A stretch of DNA of 64,000 bases, from assembly GCF_007713735.2 (NCBI RefSeq), contig NZ_VMNW02000009.1, positions 93,984-157,983 on the forward strand, in the 5' to 3' direction. This document shows, piece by piece, positions 35,683-43,798 of the stretch. Numbering within the stretch: the first letter of the stretch is position 1; every line of letters begins with the position of its first letter. This stretch comes from Amycolatopsis acidicola. GTDB taxonomy: Bacteria; Actinomycetota; Actinomycetes; Mycobacteriales; Pseudonocardiaceae. Position numbers and translations under genes: made by a program. The notes under the pieces are model-generated. The model had not been told where the DNA came from. It searched no databases and was given only the letters and a program-made list of their open reading frames with translations.

Positions 35683-36804
35683 GTGGATGTGGACTTCGAG
35701 TTGAGCGACGAGCAGGCGATGCTGCGCGAGGCGTCGGCCGGGCTGCTCGCCGACCACGCGCCGATCGACGCCGTCCGGCGGCAGCTGGACGGCGGAACGG
35801 ACGTGGACCCCGAGTTCTGGCGGCTGGCGGCCGGACTCGGCTGGCCCGGGCTGGCGCTGCCCGAGGAGTACGGCGGTGCCGGAGGGGGCCTGGTCGAACT
35901 CGCATTGGTGGCCGAGGAAATCGGCCGCGCGGCCGCCCGCGGGCCGTTCCTGCCGACGACACTCGTCGGCGGCGCGCTGGCGCGGTCCGGGCCGGAGGAG
36001 CTGCGGGCCAAGGTCGTTCCCGTGCTGGCCGACGGGTCCGCCTGGGCCACCTGGGCTTTCACCGAACCGCACGCGCCGTGGACACTGGACGGCGTGCGCG
36101 CCATGGCCCGCACGGACGGCGATTCCGTTGTGCTGGACGGAATCAAGAGCGCGGTGCAGGACGCGGGCCAAGCACGCTGGCTGCTGGTGACAGCGCTGCA
36201 CGAAGGACTTCCGGCGTCATTCCTCGTCGACCGTGACGCCCCCGGCGTGACGGTCCGGCGGCAGCAGGTGCTGGACCTGACCCGCGCGTTTTACGAAGTG
36301 CGGCTCGACGCCGTGCGGGTGCCCGCGGGACGCCGTGTGGACGTGGACCACCAGCGGCTGCTGGACGACGCGTCGGTGTTGCTGGCGGCCGAAACGCTCG
36401 GCGTGCTCGACAGGCTGCTCGCGATGACGGTGGCCTACATGAAGGAACGGGTGCAGTTCGGCAGGCCGCTGGGCTCTTTCCAAGCGGTCAAACAGAAATG
36501 CGCCACCATGGCCGCGTTCGTGCACGGCGTCCGCGCGGCCACCTACTATGCGGCCATGACAGCCGACGCGGGCGAGCCGGACGCGGCGAAGGCCGCGTGC
36601 GTCGCCGCGTCCTACTCCAGCGACGCGGCCGGGAAAGTGGCCGGCGAAGCACTGCAGCTGCACGGCGGGATCGGCTTCACCTGGGAGCACGACCTGCACC
36701 TCTACCTCCGCCGGGCCGAAGTGGACGGCGTGCTCCTCGGGAACGCCGCGATCCACCAGGACAGGCTGTGCTCCCTGATCCGGCGAGACCGCGCGCCGCG
36801 CTGA
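35683..36804 (+). CDS. Acyl-CoA dehydrogenase
   Basis: The 373-residue protein starts MDVDFELSDEQ (GTG 35683; GTG 35689 gives the more usual MDFELSDEQ start and better ribosome-site spacing). It has LPEEYGGAGGG near residue 60, FTEPHAPWTLD where other members have TEPxAGSD, RVQFGRPLGSFQAVKQK near 260, and LQLHGGIGFTWEHDLHLYLRRA near 330. The altered substrate loop suits the structural partner subunit of a heteromeric acyl-CoA dehydrogenase, with the divergent gene as partner (inference). Confidence 0.87.
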   Translation: MDVDFELSDEQAMLREASAGLLADHAPIDAVRRQLDGGTDVDPEFWRLAAGLGWPGLALPEEYGGAGGGLVELALVAEEIGRAAARGPFLPTTLVGGALARSGPEELRAKVVPVLADGSAWATWAFTEPHAPWTLDGVRAMARTDGDSVVLDGIKSAVQDAGQARWLLVTALHEGLPASFLVDRDAPGVTVRRQQVLDLTRAFYEVRLDAVRVPAGRRVDVDHQRLLDDASVLLAAETLGVLDRLLAMTVAYMKERVQFGRPLGSFQAVKQKCATMAAFVHGVRAATYYAAMTADAGEPDAAKAACVAASYSSDAAGKVAGEALQLHGGIGFTWEHDLHLYLRRAEVDGVLLGNAAIHQDRLCSLIRRDRAPR

Positions 36805-36828
36805 CGCGGCAGCTTCCACCCCGTCGAC

Positions 36829-37083
36829 GTGACCGACTTCGAGGGCACCGAACAGGCGCTCGCCGAGGCAAAGGACGCCCCCTCCCCGAAACGGATGGGG
36901 CTGCCCGTGGAGTACGCCAAACTCGTCCTCGCGATCGTGGACGACCCGATGCGCGACGGGCAGTGCCTCCGGCTCGACGCGGGCCGGCGGTTCGCCCCAG
37001 ATGACAGTGAAGAGGTAACCCTATTCAGCGGTACCGACCCGCCAGTAGCACGTAGCGGGCGGAACCGGGGGCCCGGCCGGTAG
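36829..37083 (+). pseudogene. C-terminal remnant of a type II 3-hydroxyacyl-CoA dehydrogenase-like SDR
   Basis: An 84-codon frame contains SPKRMGLPVEYAKLVLAIVDDP followed by MRDGQCLRLDAG. This aligns with the end of HSD17B10-type SDRs, such as HPKRLGAPDDYARL and LNGQTIRLDGAIRMAPR in the intact gene at 56632-57405. Nothing upstream encodes the Rossmann core, and the frame runs past the normal end into unrelated sequence. It is best read as a gene fossil left in the gap before the regulator. Confidence 0.6.
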
Positions 37084-37099
37084 ACTGAGGATACGCAAA
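37084..37099. promoter_or_regulatory. Candidate operator upstream of the first tandem GntR regulator
   Basis: GAGGATAC at 37087-37094 repeats the core and left half seen at 35640-35647. It lies 26 bp before the regulator's start, a position that would allow autoregulation. Confidence 0.4.
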
Positions 37100-37124
37100 A
37101 CGCCCAGTTTGAGGAGCTACCCGG

Positions 37125-38600
37125 ATGGCGACCGCCGTCGATCTCGAGCCGGCCGACGGCGAGCGGAGCCCGGATTCGCCCGTCGGCAAACTCGCCGCCC
37201 AGATCGCGCACCGCATCGAGGCGGACGTGATGCGCCGCGGCTGGCCGGTCGGTGAGTCGCTGGGGTCGGAGCAGGACCTGCGCGAGCGGTTCGGGGTCAG
37301 CCGCGCGGTGCTGCGCGAGGCGGTCCGGCTGGTCGAGCACCACCAGGTGGCGCGGATGCGGCGCGGCCCCGGCGGCGGCCTGCTGGTGTGCGCGCCGGAC
37401 GCGGGCCCGGCCACCCGGTCGATGGTCATCTACCTCGAATACGTGGGCACCAGCGTCACCGAGCTGCTGGACGCGCGGCTGCTGCTGGAGCCGATCGCGG
37501 TCGGCCTGGCCGCGGAACGGCTGACGGAGAACGGCATCACCACGCTGCGCGCCAGCCTCGAGGACGAACTGGCCCGCCGCAACGAGAAGGGCGTCTGGGC
37601 GCGGGATTCGCTGCACACGCTGCTCGCCGGGCTGTGCGGGAACCCGGTGCTGCACCTGTTCGTCGACGTGCTCAACCGGCTCACCGCCCGCTACGCGAAC
37701 ACGTCGCGGCGGATCTCGCGGTCGGAAATGCTGGCCGCGAAGGAGGTTTCCTACGGGGCGCACCAGGCGATCGTCGACGCCGTGATCGCCGGGGACGGGG
37801 CGCGGGCGCAGACGAAACTGGCCGAGCACCTGGAGGCTTCGGCGGCGTGGATCGAAAAGCACCGCGTGCGCCGCACCCGGCTGGCGGGCACCGTGATCGA
37901 GCCCGAGACCGCCGGCGGCGCGCACGCGAAACTGGCGGAGGTGGTCGCCGCCCGCATCCACGACGACATCGCCACCCACGGCTGGCAGGTCGGGTCGGCG
38001 CTCGGCTCGGAGGCGGATCTGCTGGCGCGCTACGGGATCAGCCGCGCCGTGCTGCGGGAAGCCGTGCGGCTGCTGGAATACCACTCGGTCGCGCGGATGC
38101 GGCGTGGTCCCGGTGGCGGGCTGATCGTCGCCGAGCCGGAGCCGCAGGCCAGTATCGACACGATGGCGCTGTACCTGGAGTACCAGGGCGTGACCGGGGA
38201 CGACCTGCGCATCGTGCGGGACGCGATCGAACTGGGCACCGTCGCGCAGGTCACCGCCCGCCACGCGGAGGGTGACGCGCAGGTGGCGGAGCGGCTGGAG
38301 TCGGCGGTGCGGTGGGCGACGGAGGGCCCGGCGGACCAGCCGCGCAAGGCGGACCTGTTCCACTCGGAGCTGGCGGAGCTGGCGGGGAACCCGGTGCTGT
38401 CGCTGTTCCTCGGCATCATCACGGAGCTGTTCCGCCGGCACGCGGCGGGGCAGAACCAGGCCCTGCCCGGTGACAAGGCCGCGGACGAGGTGCAGCACGT
38501 GCACCAGCGCATCCTGGACGCGATCATCGACGGCGACGCCGGCGTGGCCCGCCACCGCATGCGACGCCACCTCGACGCGCTGATCCCTTGGTGGCATTGA
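37125..38600 (+). CDS. Tandem-duplicated GntR-FCD (FadR-type) transcriptional regulator
   Basis: This 491-residue protein is two complete FadR-type regulators in one chain. Winged helices are at residues 22-90 and 268-336, with nearly identical recognition regions (FGVSRAVLREAVRLVEHH and YGISRAVLREAVRLLEYH, each then VARMRRGPGGGL). FCD ligand-binding domains follow at about 110-245 and 357-488. Both FCD units keep metal-type histidines: His164, His213, His235 and His413, His460, His482. Ordinary family members have one unit of about 230 residues and dimerise; this one would be a single-chain dimer. ATG has GAGGAG upstream. It probably controls surrounding catabolic genes, with an acyl-CoA or acid effector (inference). 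Confidence 0.9.
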   Translation: MATAVDLEPADGERSPDSPVGKLAAQIAHRIEADVMRRGWPVGESLGSEQDLRERFGVSRAVLREAVRLVEHHQVARMRRGPGGGLLVCAPDAGPATRSMVIYLEYVGTSVTELLDARLLLEPIAVGLAAERLTENGITTLRASLEDELARRNEKGVWARDSLHTLLAGLCGNPVLHLFVDVLNRLTARYANTSRRISRSEMLAAKEVSYGAHQAIVDAVIAGDGARAQTKLAEHLEASAAWIEKHRVRRTRLAGTVIEPETAGGAHAKLAEVVAARIHDDIATHGWQVGSALGSEADLLARYGISRAVLREAVRLLEYHSVARMRRGPGGGLIVAEPEPQASIDTMALYLEYQGVTGDDLRIVRDAIELGTVAQVTARHAEGDAQVAERLESAVRWATEGPADQPRKADLFHSELAELAGNPVLSLFLGIITELFRRHAAGQNQALPGDKAADEVQHVHQRILDAIIDGDAGVARHRMRRHLDALIPWWH

Positions 38601-38649
38601 GTTTCCGGGGGCGCTGAGTTCGCTGGGAGAGGCGGCCACCGTCAGGAGC

Positions 38650-39060
38650 GCGGGGTGGGGCGGGGCGGCGCGGCGCGTCGGCGCGCCCGCGCGGGCAGCG
38701 GCCACCACGCGCGCCCGGGCAGCCAACACACCCGCGGCAACAGCCGACACGCGCACCCCCGCGCGGGTAACGGCGACGGCCGCCGCAGCGGTCACCACGC
38801 GCGCCCCGCGCGGGTAGCGGCCACGCGCCGCGGGCAGCCAACACTCCCACCGCAGCCGCCAACACCCCCGCACGGGCAGCCAACACGCCACCGGCAGCGG
38901 CCGACACACGCACCCGGGCGACCATCACGCGCGCCCGCGCGGGCAGCGGCCGCAGCCAACACTCCCACCTCAGCCGCCAACACCCCCGCACGGGCAGCCA
39001 ACACGCCACCGGCAGCGGCCGACACTCCCAGCCCCAGCGGCAAACACGCCCGCCCCAACC
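38650..39060. repeat. GC-rich degenerate repeat array with a ~75-bp direct repeat
   Basis: The gap between the regulator and the dehydratase gene is filled with units built on GGCAGCCAACAC and GGCAGCGGCCGACAC. A segment of about 75 bp starting near 38837 recurs almost exactly near 38951. No gene is supportable from 38601 to 39075. The units resemble those at 17756-17970. Confidence 0.6.
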
Positions 39061-39075
39061 GCCACCGCGGCCCGA

Positions 39076-40302
39076 TCAACCCACCCGAAACCGCGCCAGC
39101 TCGTGTGCCACGGCGCCGTCGAGGTCGTCGGCGGGCGGGGCCGGGAGTTCGACCGGCGACTCCCGGGTCGGCAGCAGCACCACGGCCTCGCCCGGGGTGG
39201 TCACCTCGCCCCGCTGGTTCTCGCAGCGCACCGCCACCCGCACTTCGGCGCGGCCGTCCGCCTGACGTTTGTCCACCACCTCCCCGTGCACCCACGTCGT
39301 GTCACCGAGGTAGTTGAACTTCCGGTGCTCGCACCGCAGCCGCCACAGCCAGCCGTCATCGCCGGCCCAGTCGGTGAGCAGGTGGCACAGCCACGTCTCC
39401 CGCATCCCGCCGTAATCGTACGAACCCGGCAGCCCCAGCTCCCGCGCCCGCGCGGGCTCCCAGTGCAGCCGCTGCACGGTGTCCGGGATGTTCAGCCCGT
39501 TCGGCGGGTACAGCCCGGGCGCCTTCCGCCGGACGTTCGCCGCGATCTTGAACGCCCCCGGCGGCGTCAGCTGCATCCCCCAGCCCAGATGCCACACCAC
39601 GACATCGGTGGTGGTCAGCGGCCCCTTCACCTTGGGCTGCAGCACATCTCCGACCCGCACGTCCTCCCAGTACCGCGGTTCCCCGCCACGCCGGGCCTCC
39701 GCCGCGTACGCCGAGTCGATCTGCCGCAGCTGCCCCTCCGTGTAAGGCGGCTGCTCCCATTTCTCCTTGGCCCGCTTCTTCGACGTGTGCCGTTCGACGT
39801 TGATCCACGTGCCCCGCCGCACGGCGTGCAGTTCGCCGCGGCCGTTCGTGTACAGATAGTCGTTGGTGACGTGGGCGGTGCGGCCGCCGAAGCTGCTTTC
39901 CTTGGCCTGCACGCCCACCTGCGTCTGCAGCACCCGGCACCGGTCCCCCAGCACCAGCGGCCGCCACCATTCGAACTCCATCACGGCCTGGTACGAACCG
40001 AGCCCGGCGAAGGGGTCGCCCTTCAGCAGGGCCTTGGTCTCCGCGTCCGGTGCCGGCGCGGCGTCCTCCCCCATCGTGTACAGGAAAGTGGGCGGCGCGA
40101 CGAGCGAGCCCCAGCGGGTGCCGGCGGCGTAGTCCGGGTCGCAGTAGAGCGGGTTGTCGTCGCCGTAGCCGTAGGCGAAATGCCGCACCCCGTCCCAGGT
40201 CACTTCGTAGTTGTGCGGCGGATTCTTCTGCGGGACAGGCACTCCGAGCCGCCGCCGGGACCGTTCGAGCACTTCGTCGGTCAGCACGCCATAAGCGGTC
40301 AA
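39076..40302 (-). CDS. Double-hot-dog (MaoC/FAS1-like) acyl-CoA hydratase
   Basis: The 408-residue protein has an N-terminal FAS1-like dehydratase domain (about residues 10-160; FAYGYGDDNPLYCDPDYA, APPTFLYTM) and a second hot-dog half from about 215 (WEDVRVGD, with TTTDVVVW). Such fused proteins hydrate enoyl-CoA esters with bulky substituents. The start is a rare TTG at 40302 with perfectly spaced GAGGAG, overlapping the stop of the acyl-CoA dehydrogenase as TTGA; GTG 40287 is the alternative. It ends the P450-dehydrogenase operon. Confidence 0.82.
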   Translation of the reverse strand: MTAYGVLTDEVLERSRRRLGVPVPQKNPPHNYEVTWDGVRHFAYGYGDDNPLYCDPDYAAGTRWGSLVAPPTFLYTMGEDAAPAPDAETKALLKGDPFAGLGSYQAVMEFEWWRPLVLGDRCRVLQTQVGVQAKESSFGGRTAHVTNDYLYTNGRGELHAVRRGTWINVERHTSKKRAKEKWEQPPYTEGQLRQIDSAYAAEARRGGEPRYWEDVRVGDVLQPKVKGPLTTTDVVVWHLGWGMQLTPPGAFKIAANVRRKAPGLYPPNGLNIPDTVQRLHWEPARARELGLPGSYDYGGMRETWLCHLLTDWAGDDGWLWRLRCEHRKFNYLGDTTWVHGEVVDKRQADGRAEVRVAVRCENQRGEVTTPGEAVVLLPTRESPVELPAPPADDLDGAVAHELARFRVG

Positions 40303-41450
40303 CGCGGCTCCTCACGAGGTAGTCCCAGGATCTGCTCGGCGATGGTGTTGCGCTGGATCTCCGCGGTACCGGCGCCGATCGTCGACGCGCGGGTGCGCAG
40401 GAATCCCCACACCCACCGGCCCCCCTGCACGGCATGCGGATCGTCCCGGCCGAGCGCGCCATACGGCCCCAGCAGGTCGACGGCGAACTCGTGCAGGTCC
40501 TGTTCGAACGTGACGAGGAACAGCCGCGACGTCGACGACGCGGGCCCGGGTTCGCCGTGGGAGAGGATGTCGGAGATCGTGCGCATCCCGGTCTGGCGCA
40601 GCACGCGCACGCGGATTTCGAAGTCCGCCAAGCGATCCCGCACCAGCGGGTCGGCCGCCGCGCCGGTTTCGCGGGCCAGTTCGATCAGCTCGTCGAGCAC
40701 GCGCCGGTAGCGGGTCGCCTGGTTCATCGCGCCCGCGGCCCGTTCGTGGCCGAGGCTGGTGCGCACGAGCGGCCAGCCCTCGTTCTCCTCGCCGATCCGG
40801 TTCACGACCGGCACGCGCACGTCCTCGAAGAAGATCTCGCAGAAATGCGCGTCCCCGGTCAGGTCGCGCAGCGGCCGCACCGTCACCCCTGACGCGTGCG
40901 CGTCGATGAGCAGGTAGCTGATCCCCTTCTGCCGGGATTCCCGCGTGCCCGTGCGGACGAGCGTGAACAGGATGTCGGCGATATCGGCCGCGCTGTTCCA
41001 CACCTTCTGCCCGCTGACGACGTACTCGTCCCCCTCACGCCGCGCCGTCGTGCGCAGCGCGGGCAGGTCCGAGCCCGCCTCCGGTTCGGAATAGCCCTGC
41101 GCCCACACTGTGTCGCCGCGCAGCATCGGGCGCAGAAAGCGCTCTTTCTGGTCCGCCGTCCCGTATTTGATGATCGTCGGAGCCGCGATCCCGGGGCCGG
41201 TGCCGAGCGGACCGGGCACCTTCGCCCTCGCGTACTCCTCCTGGTAGATCACCTGGCGGGCGAAGCTCAGCTCCATCCCGCCGTATTCGCGCGGCCAGCT
41301 CGGCCCGGCGAACCCCGCGTCGAAAAGTTCGGCGAGCCAGGCCTTTTGCCACGCGAGCCGGTCGGCCGGATCCTTCGGGCGCCGGCCGGGGTGGGACTCC
41401 GTCAGGAACTTCCGCAGCCGGGCGCGGAACTCCTCGTCGCTTTCGGTCAT
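40299..41450 (-). CDS. Acyl-CoA dehydrogenase
   Basis: The 383-residue protein has the full set of family motifs: WPREYGGMELSFA near residue 53, GYSEPEAGSDLPAL near 118, GQKVWNSAADIADI near 145, and GAGTAEIQRNTIAEQILGLPRE at the C terminus. It keeps the canonical substrate loop and should be the catalytic partner of the shorter dehydrogenase encoded directly upstream (41460-42491), forming a heteromeric enzyme (inference from steroid-type pairs). ATG 41450. Confidence 0.88.
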   Translation of the reverse strand: MTESDEEFRARLRKFLTESHPGRRPKDPADRLAWQKAWLAELFDAGFAGPSWPREYGGMELSFARQVIYQEEYARAKVPGPLGTGPGIAAPTIIKYGTADQKERFLRPMLRGDTVWAQGYSEPEAGSDLPALRTTARREGDEYVVSGQKVWNSAADIADILFTLVRTGTRESRQKGISYLLIDAHASGVTVRPLRDLTGDAHFCEIFFEDVRVPVVNRIGEENEGWPLVRTSLGHERAAGAMNQATRYRRVLDELIELARETGAAADPLVRDRLADFEIRVRVLRQTGMRTISDILSHGEPGPASSTSRLFLVTFEQDLHEFAVDLLGPYGALGRDDPHAVQGGRWVWGFLRTRASTIGAGTAEIQRNTIAEQILGLPREEPR

Positions 41451-41459
41451 CCGGTCCCC

Positions 41460-42491
41460 TCAGATCCCGGCCAGCCCGGCGAGCCGGGCCCGGTGCGCGA
41501 CGGGCGTGCCGAACAACAGCTCGGCCGACTTCGCCCGCTTCAGATGCAGGTGCGCGTCGTGCTCCCAGGTGTAGCCGATCCCGCCGTGGATCTGGATGTT
41601 CTCCTTGGCCGCCCGGGTGTACACGCGCGAGCAGTACGCCCCGGCAGCCGCGGCCGCCGCGGGCCGCTCGTCCTTCGGGCACGACGCGGCGAAACCCGCC
41701 GCCGAACGCGCGGCGTCCACTTCGACCAGCAGGTCTGCGCATTTGTGTTTGATGGCTTGAAAAGAGCCGATGGGTCTCCCGAACTGGACCCGCGTCTTCG
41801 CGTACTCCACCGCCATGTCCAGACACGCCTGCGCGCCGCCCACCTGTTCCGCGGCCAGGGCGATCACCGCCAGGTCCACGGCCTCGCGCAACGCTTCTTC
41901 CGAGCCGACGAGCGCCGCTGGGGTGCCGGCGAATTCGAGCTTGCCCAGCCGCCGCGTCGGATCGAGGGCGTCGAGCGGGCACCGGCGGAAACCGTCTTCC
42001 ACGGCGAACAAACCCAGTCCTGACGACGTGCGCGCCGCCACCAGCACCAGTTCGGCCGCCGGGCCGTCGACGACGAACATCGCGGTACCGCTCACCGTCC
42101 AGCCCTTGCCGGATTTCGTCGCGGTGATCGTGACATCTTCGAGCCGCCCGGTGTCCGATACGGCCAGGGTCGCGGTCCGCGAACCCTCCACAATGGAGGA
42201 AAGCAGGCGCTCGTCACCGCAGGCGGCGAGCGCCTGCCCGGCCAGCGCGACCGTCGCGAAGAACGGCGACGGCAGCAGCGCGCGCCCCGTTTCCTCCAGC
42301 ACGATGGCGAGTTCGGCCAGGCCACCCTCCGCGAGCGCCCCGAGCCCGAGCTGCGATGTCAGCTGCCGCCACACGGCGGGGTCGAAGCCCGCCTCGGACC
42401 GCATCCACTGCCGCACCGCCGCGCTCGGGGACTTGTCCGCCAGGAAGCGCCGTACGGAGTCCCGCAGCTGATCCTGTTCTCCCGTCACCAT
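41460..42491 (-). CDS. Acyl-CoA dehydrogenase-like subunit
   Basis: ATG 42491 gives 343 residues, shorter than usual because the N-terminal helical and middle domains are reduced; the SEPxAGSD loop is missing and only VSDTGRLEDV stands in that region. The C-terminal domain is well kept: RVQFGRPIGSFQAIKHKCADL and IQIHGGIGYTWEHDAHLHLKRA. This is typical of the non-catalytic or FAD-contributing partner in alpha2-beta2 acyl-CoA dehydrogenases. Its start overlaps the end of the P450 gene; GTG 42488 is also possible. Confidence 0.85.
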   Translation of the reverse strand: MVTGEQDQLRDSVRRFLADKSPSAAVRQWMRSEAGFDPAVWRQLTSQLGLGALAEGGLAELAIVLEETGRALLPSPFFATVALAGQALAACGDERLLSSIVEGSRTATLAVSDTGRLEDVTITATKSGKGWTVSGTAMFVVDGPAAELVLVAARTSSGLGLFAVEDGFRRCPLDALDPTRRLGKLEFAGTPAALVGSEEALREAVDLAVIALAAEQVGGAQACLDMAVEYAKTRVQFGRPIGSFQAIKHKCADLLVEVDAARSAAGFAASCPKDERPAAAAAAGAYCSRVYTRAAKENIQIHGGIGYTWEHDAHLHLKRAKSAELLFGTPVAHRARLAGLAGI

Positions 42492-43684
42492 TCGAGCCGC
42501 AGGGATTTGATGCCGTACATATTGCCGGTCTCCTCCAGTTCCTGGCCCGCGGCGATCCGGTAGTCCGGGATGCGCCGGTGCCACTCCTCGACCGCCACGT
42601 TCAGCTCCAGCCGCGCGAGGTGTGAGCCGAGGCAGCGGTGCGGTCCCGAGCCGAAGGCGATGTGGTTGCTCGTCCGCCGTGTCAGGTCCACTTCGGACGG
42701 ATTCTCGTAGCGGCCGGGATCCCGGTTGCTCACGGCGAGCGGGAGCATCACCATCTCCCCGGATTTCACCGGGCAGCCGCCGATCTCGATGTCCTTCGTC
42801 GCCTTCCGCGCCGGGATGACGAACGAGTACACGCGCAGGATCTCCTCCACACTCACCGGGATCAGTGACGGGTCGGCGACGATGGCCGCGCGCTGTCCGG
42901 GATGGGTGGCGAAGTGGTAGAGCGACCACCCGACCGAGATCGGCACCGTGTCCAGGCCCGCCTGGAACATCAGCACGCAGAACGCGTGCAGGTCGCGGTC
43001 GCTGATCGGCTCGCCGTCGATCTGCCACGTCATCGCGCGGGACAGCAGGTCGTCGGTCGGGGCCTCGCGGCGCCGCGCGATCTGCTCCCCGAAGTAGGCC
43101 GACACGGCGTTGATCCCGGCCAGCTGCCTGCCGCGGTCCGGGTCCTGCTCGTAGGACAGGTGCAGGATTTCGTGCACCCAGCCGAGGAACACGTCCAGGT
43201 CCTCGGGCGGCAGGCCCATCAGGCGCAGGAAGATCTTCGTCGGGAAGCGGCGGGCGAACTCGTCCAGCACGTCGGCCCCGCCGTGGCCGGCGAACCGCTC
43301 GATCGTCTCCACCGCGACCTGCCGGATCTCCGGCTCACGGCGAGCGACCGCGTTGGGCGAGAACTCCCTGCCCAGCAGCCTTCGCCACTTGCTGTGCAGC
43401 GGCGGGTCGAGCATTTCGGGGATCCACAGGAACTTCGGGTCCGGGTCGAGCGCCGTGACCGATTTGCTGGAGAAGGTTTCCCAGTCCTGCAGCGCCTCCT
43501 GGATCGCCGGGCCGTCGGTGACGACCCAGAACCCGCGCGCGGTGCTGCTGCGGAACCCGCTGTGCGCGGCGGAGATCTCGTCCCACCGGCGGTGGTGGCT
43601 CAGCACGGGGCCGCCGGCGGTGTTGTCGTAGGAGAAGGAGGGGACGCCGTCGTAGGTGCCCTCGGGCTCGAGCGTCGTGCTCAT
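42485..43684 (-). CDS. Cytochrome P450 (CYP101-like features)
   Basis: The 399-residue P450 has I-helix MFQAGLDTV (Asp245-Thr246), ExxR at Glu281-Arg284, and heme motif FGSGPHRCLG with Cys351. The GLDTV form of the I-helix is that of camphor hydroxylase and other terpene-oxidising P450s, which hints at a cyclic terpenoid-like substrate but is not proof. It is the first gene of an operon continuing with two acyl-CoA dehydrogenases and a hydratase. The His-type ferredoxin at 46364-46552 is the likely electron donor. Confidence 0.9.
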   Translation of the reverse strand: MSTTLEPEGTYDGVPSFSYDNTAGGPVLSHHRRWDEISAAHSGFRSSTARGFWVVTDGPAIQEALQDWETFSSKSVTALDPDPKFLWIPEMLDPPLHSKWRRLLGREFSPNAVARREPEIRQVAVETIERFAGHGGADVLDEFARRFPTKIFLRLMGLPPEDLDVFLGWVHEILHLSYEQDPDRGRQLAGINAVSAYFGEQIARRREAPTDDLLSRAMTWQIDGEPISDRDLHAFCVLMFQAGLDTVPISVGWSLYHFATHPGQRAAIVADPSLIPVSVEEILRVYSFVIPARKATKDIEIGGCPVKSGEMVMLPLAVSNRDPGRYENPSEVDLTRRTSNHIAFGSGPHRCLGSHLARLELNVAVEEWHRRIPDYRIAAGQELEETGNMYGIKSLRLEW

Positions 43685-43711
43685 CGCGGATCCTCTCGTC
43701 GTCGGGAGGCA

Positions 43712-43790
43712 ATTATGTACACCGATTTCGGCGCCTGATGGGCCAGCCGTGACACCCGTCCGGCGGTTCTCCGAAAAGAGTGTACTTTCT
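43712..43790. promoter_or_regulatory. Two candidate operators upstream of the P450 operon
   Basis: AAAGAGTGTACTTTCT (43775-43790) is one of the best matches to AAAGAGTRTACTCTTT. A weaker copy, GGTGTACATAATT, reads on the minus strand at 43711-43723. Both lie in the 114-bp gap between the end of the second regulator gene and the start of the P450 gene. Confidence 0.55.
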
Positions 43791-43798
43791 TTGCGGCG

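Noticed and set aside
38650..39060. CRISPR array or repeat-protein gene
   Set aside because: Repeat lengths and spacing are irregular, and no frame has a start site and sensible composition.
43780..43785. GTGTACT-type elements as simple -10 boxes
   Set aside because: Several copies lack the TA of a -10 element, and conserved bases extend on both sides as a palindrome.
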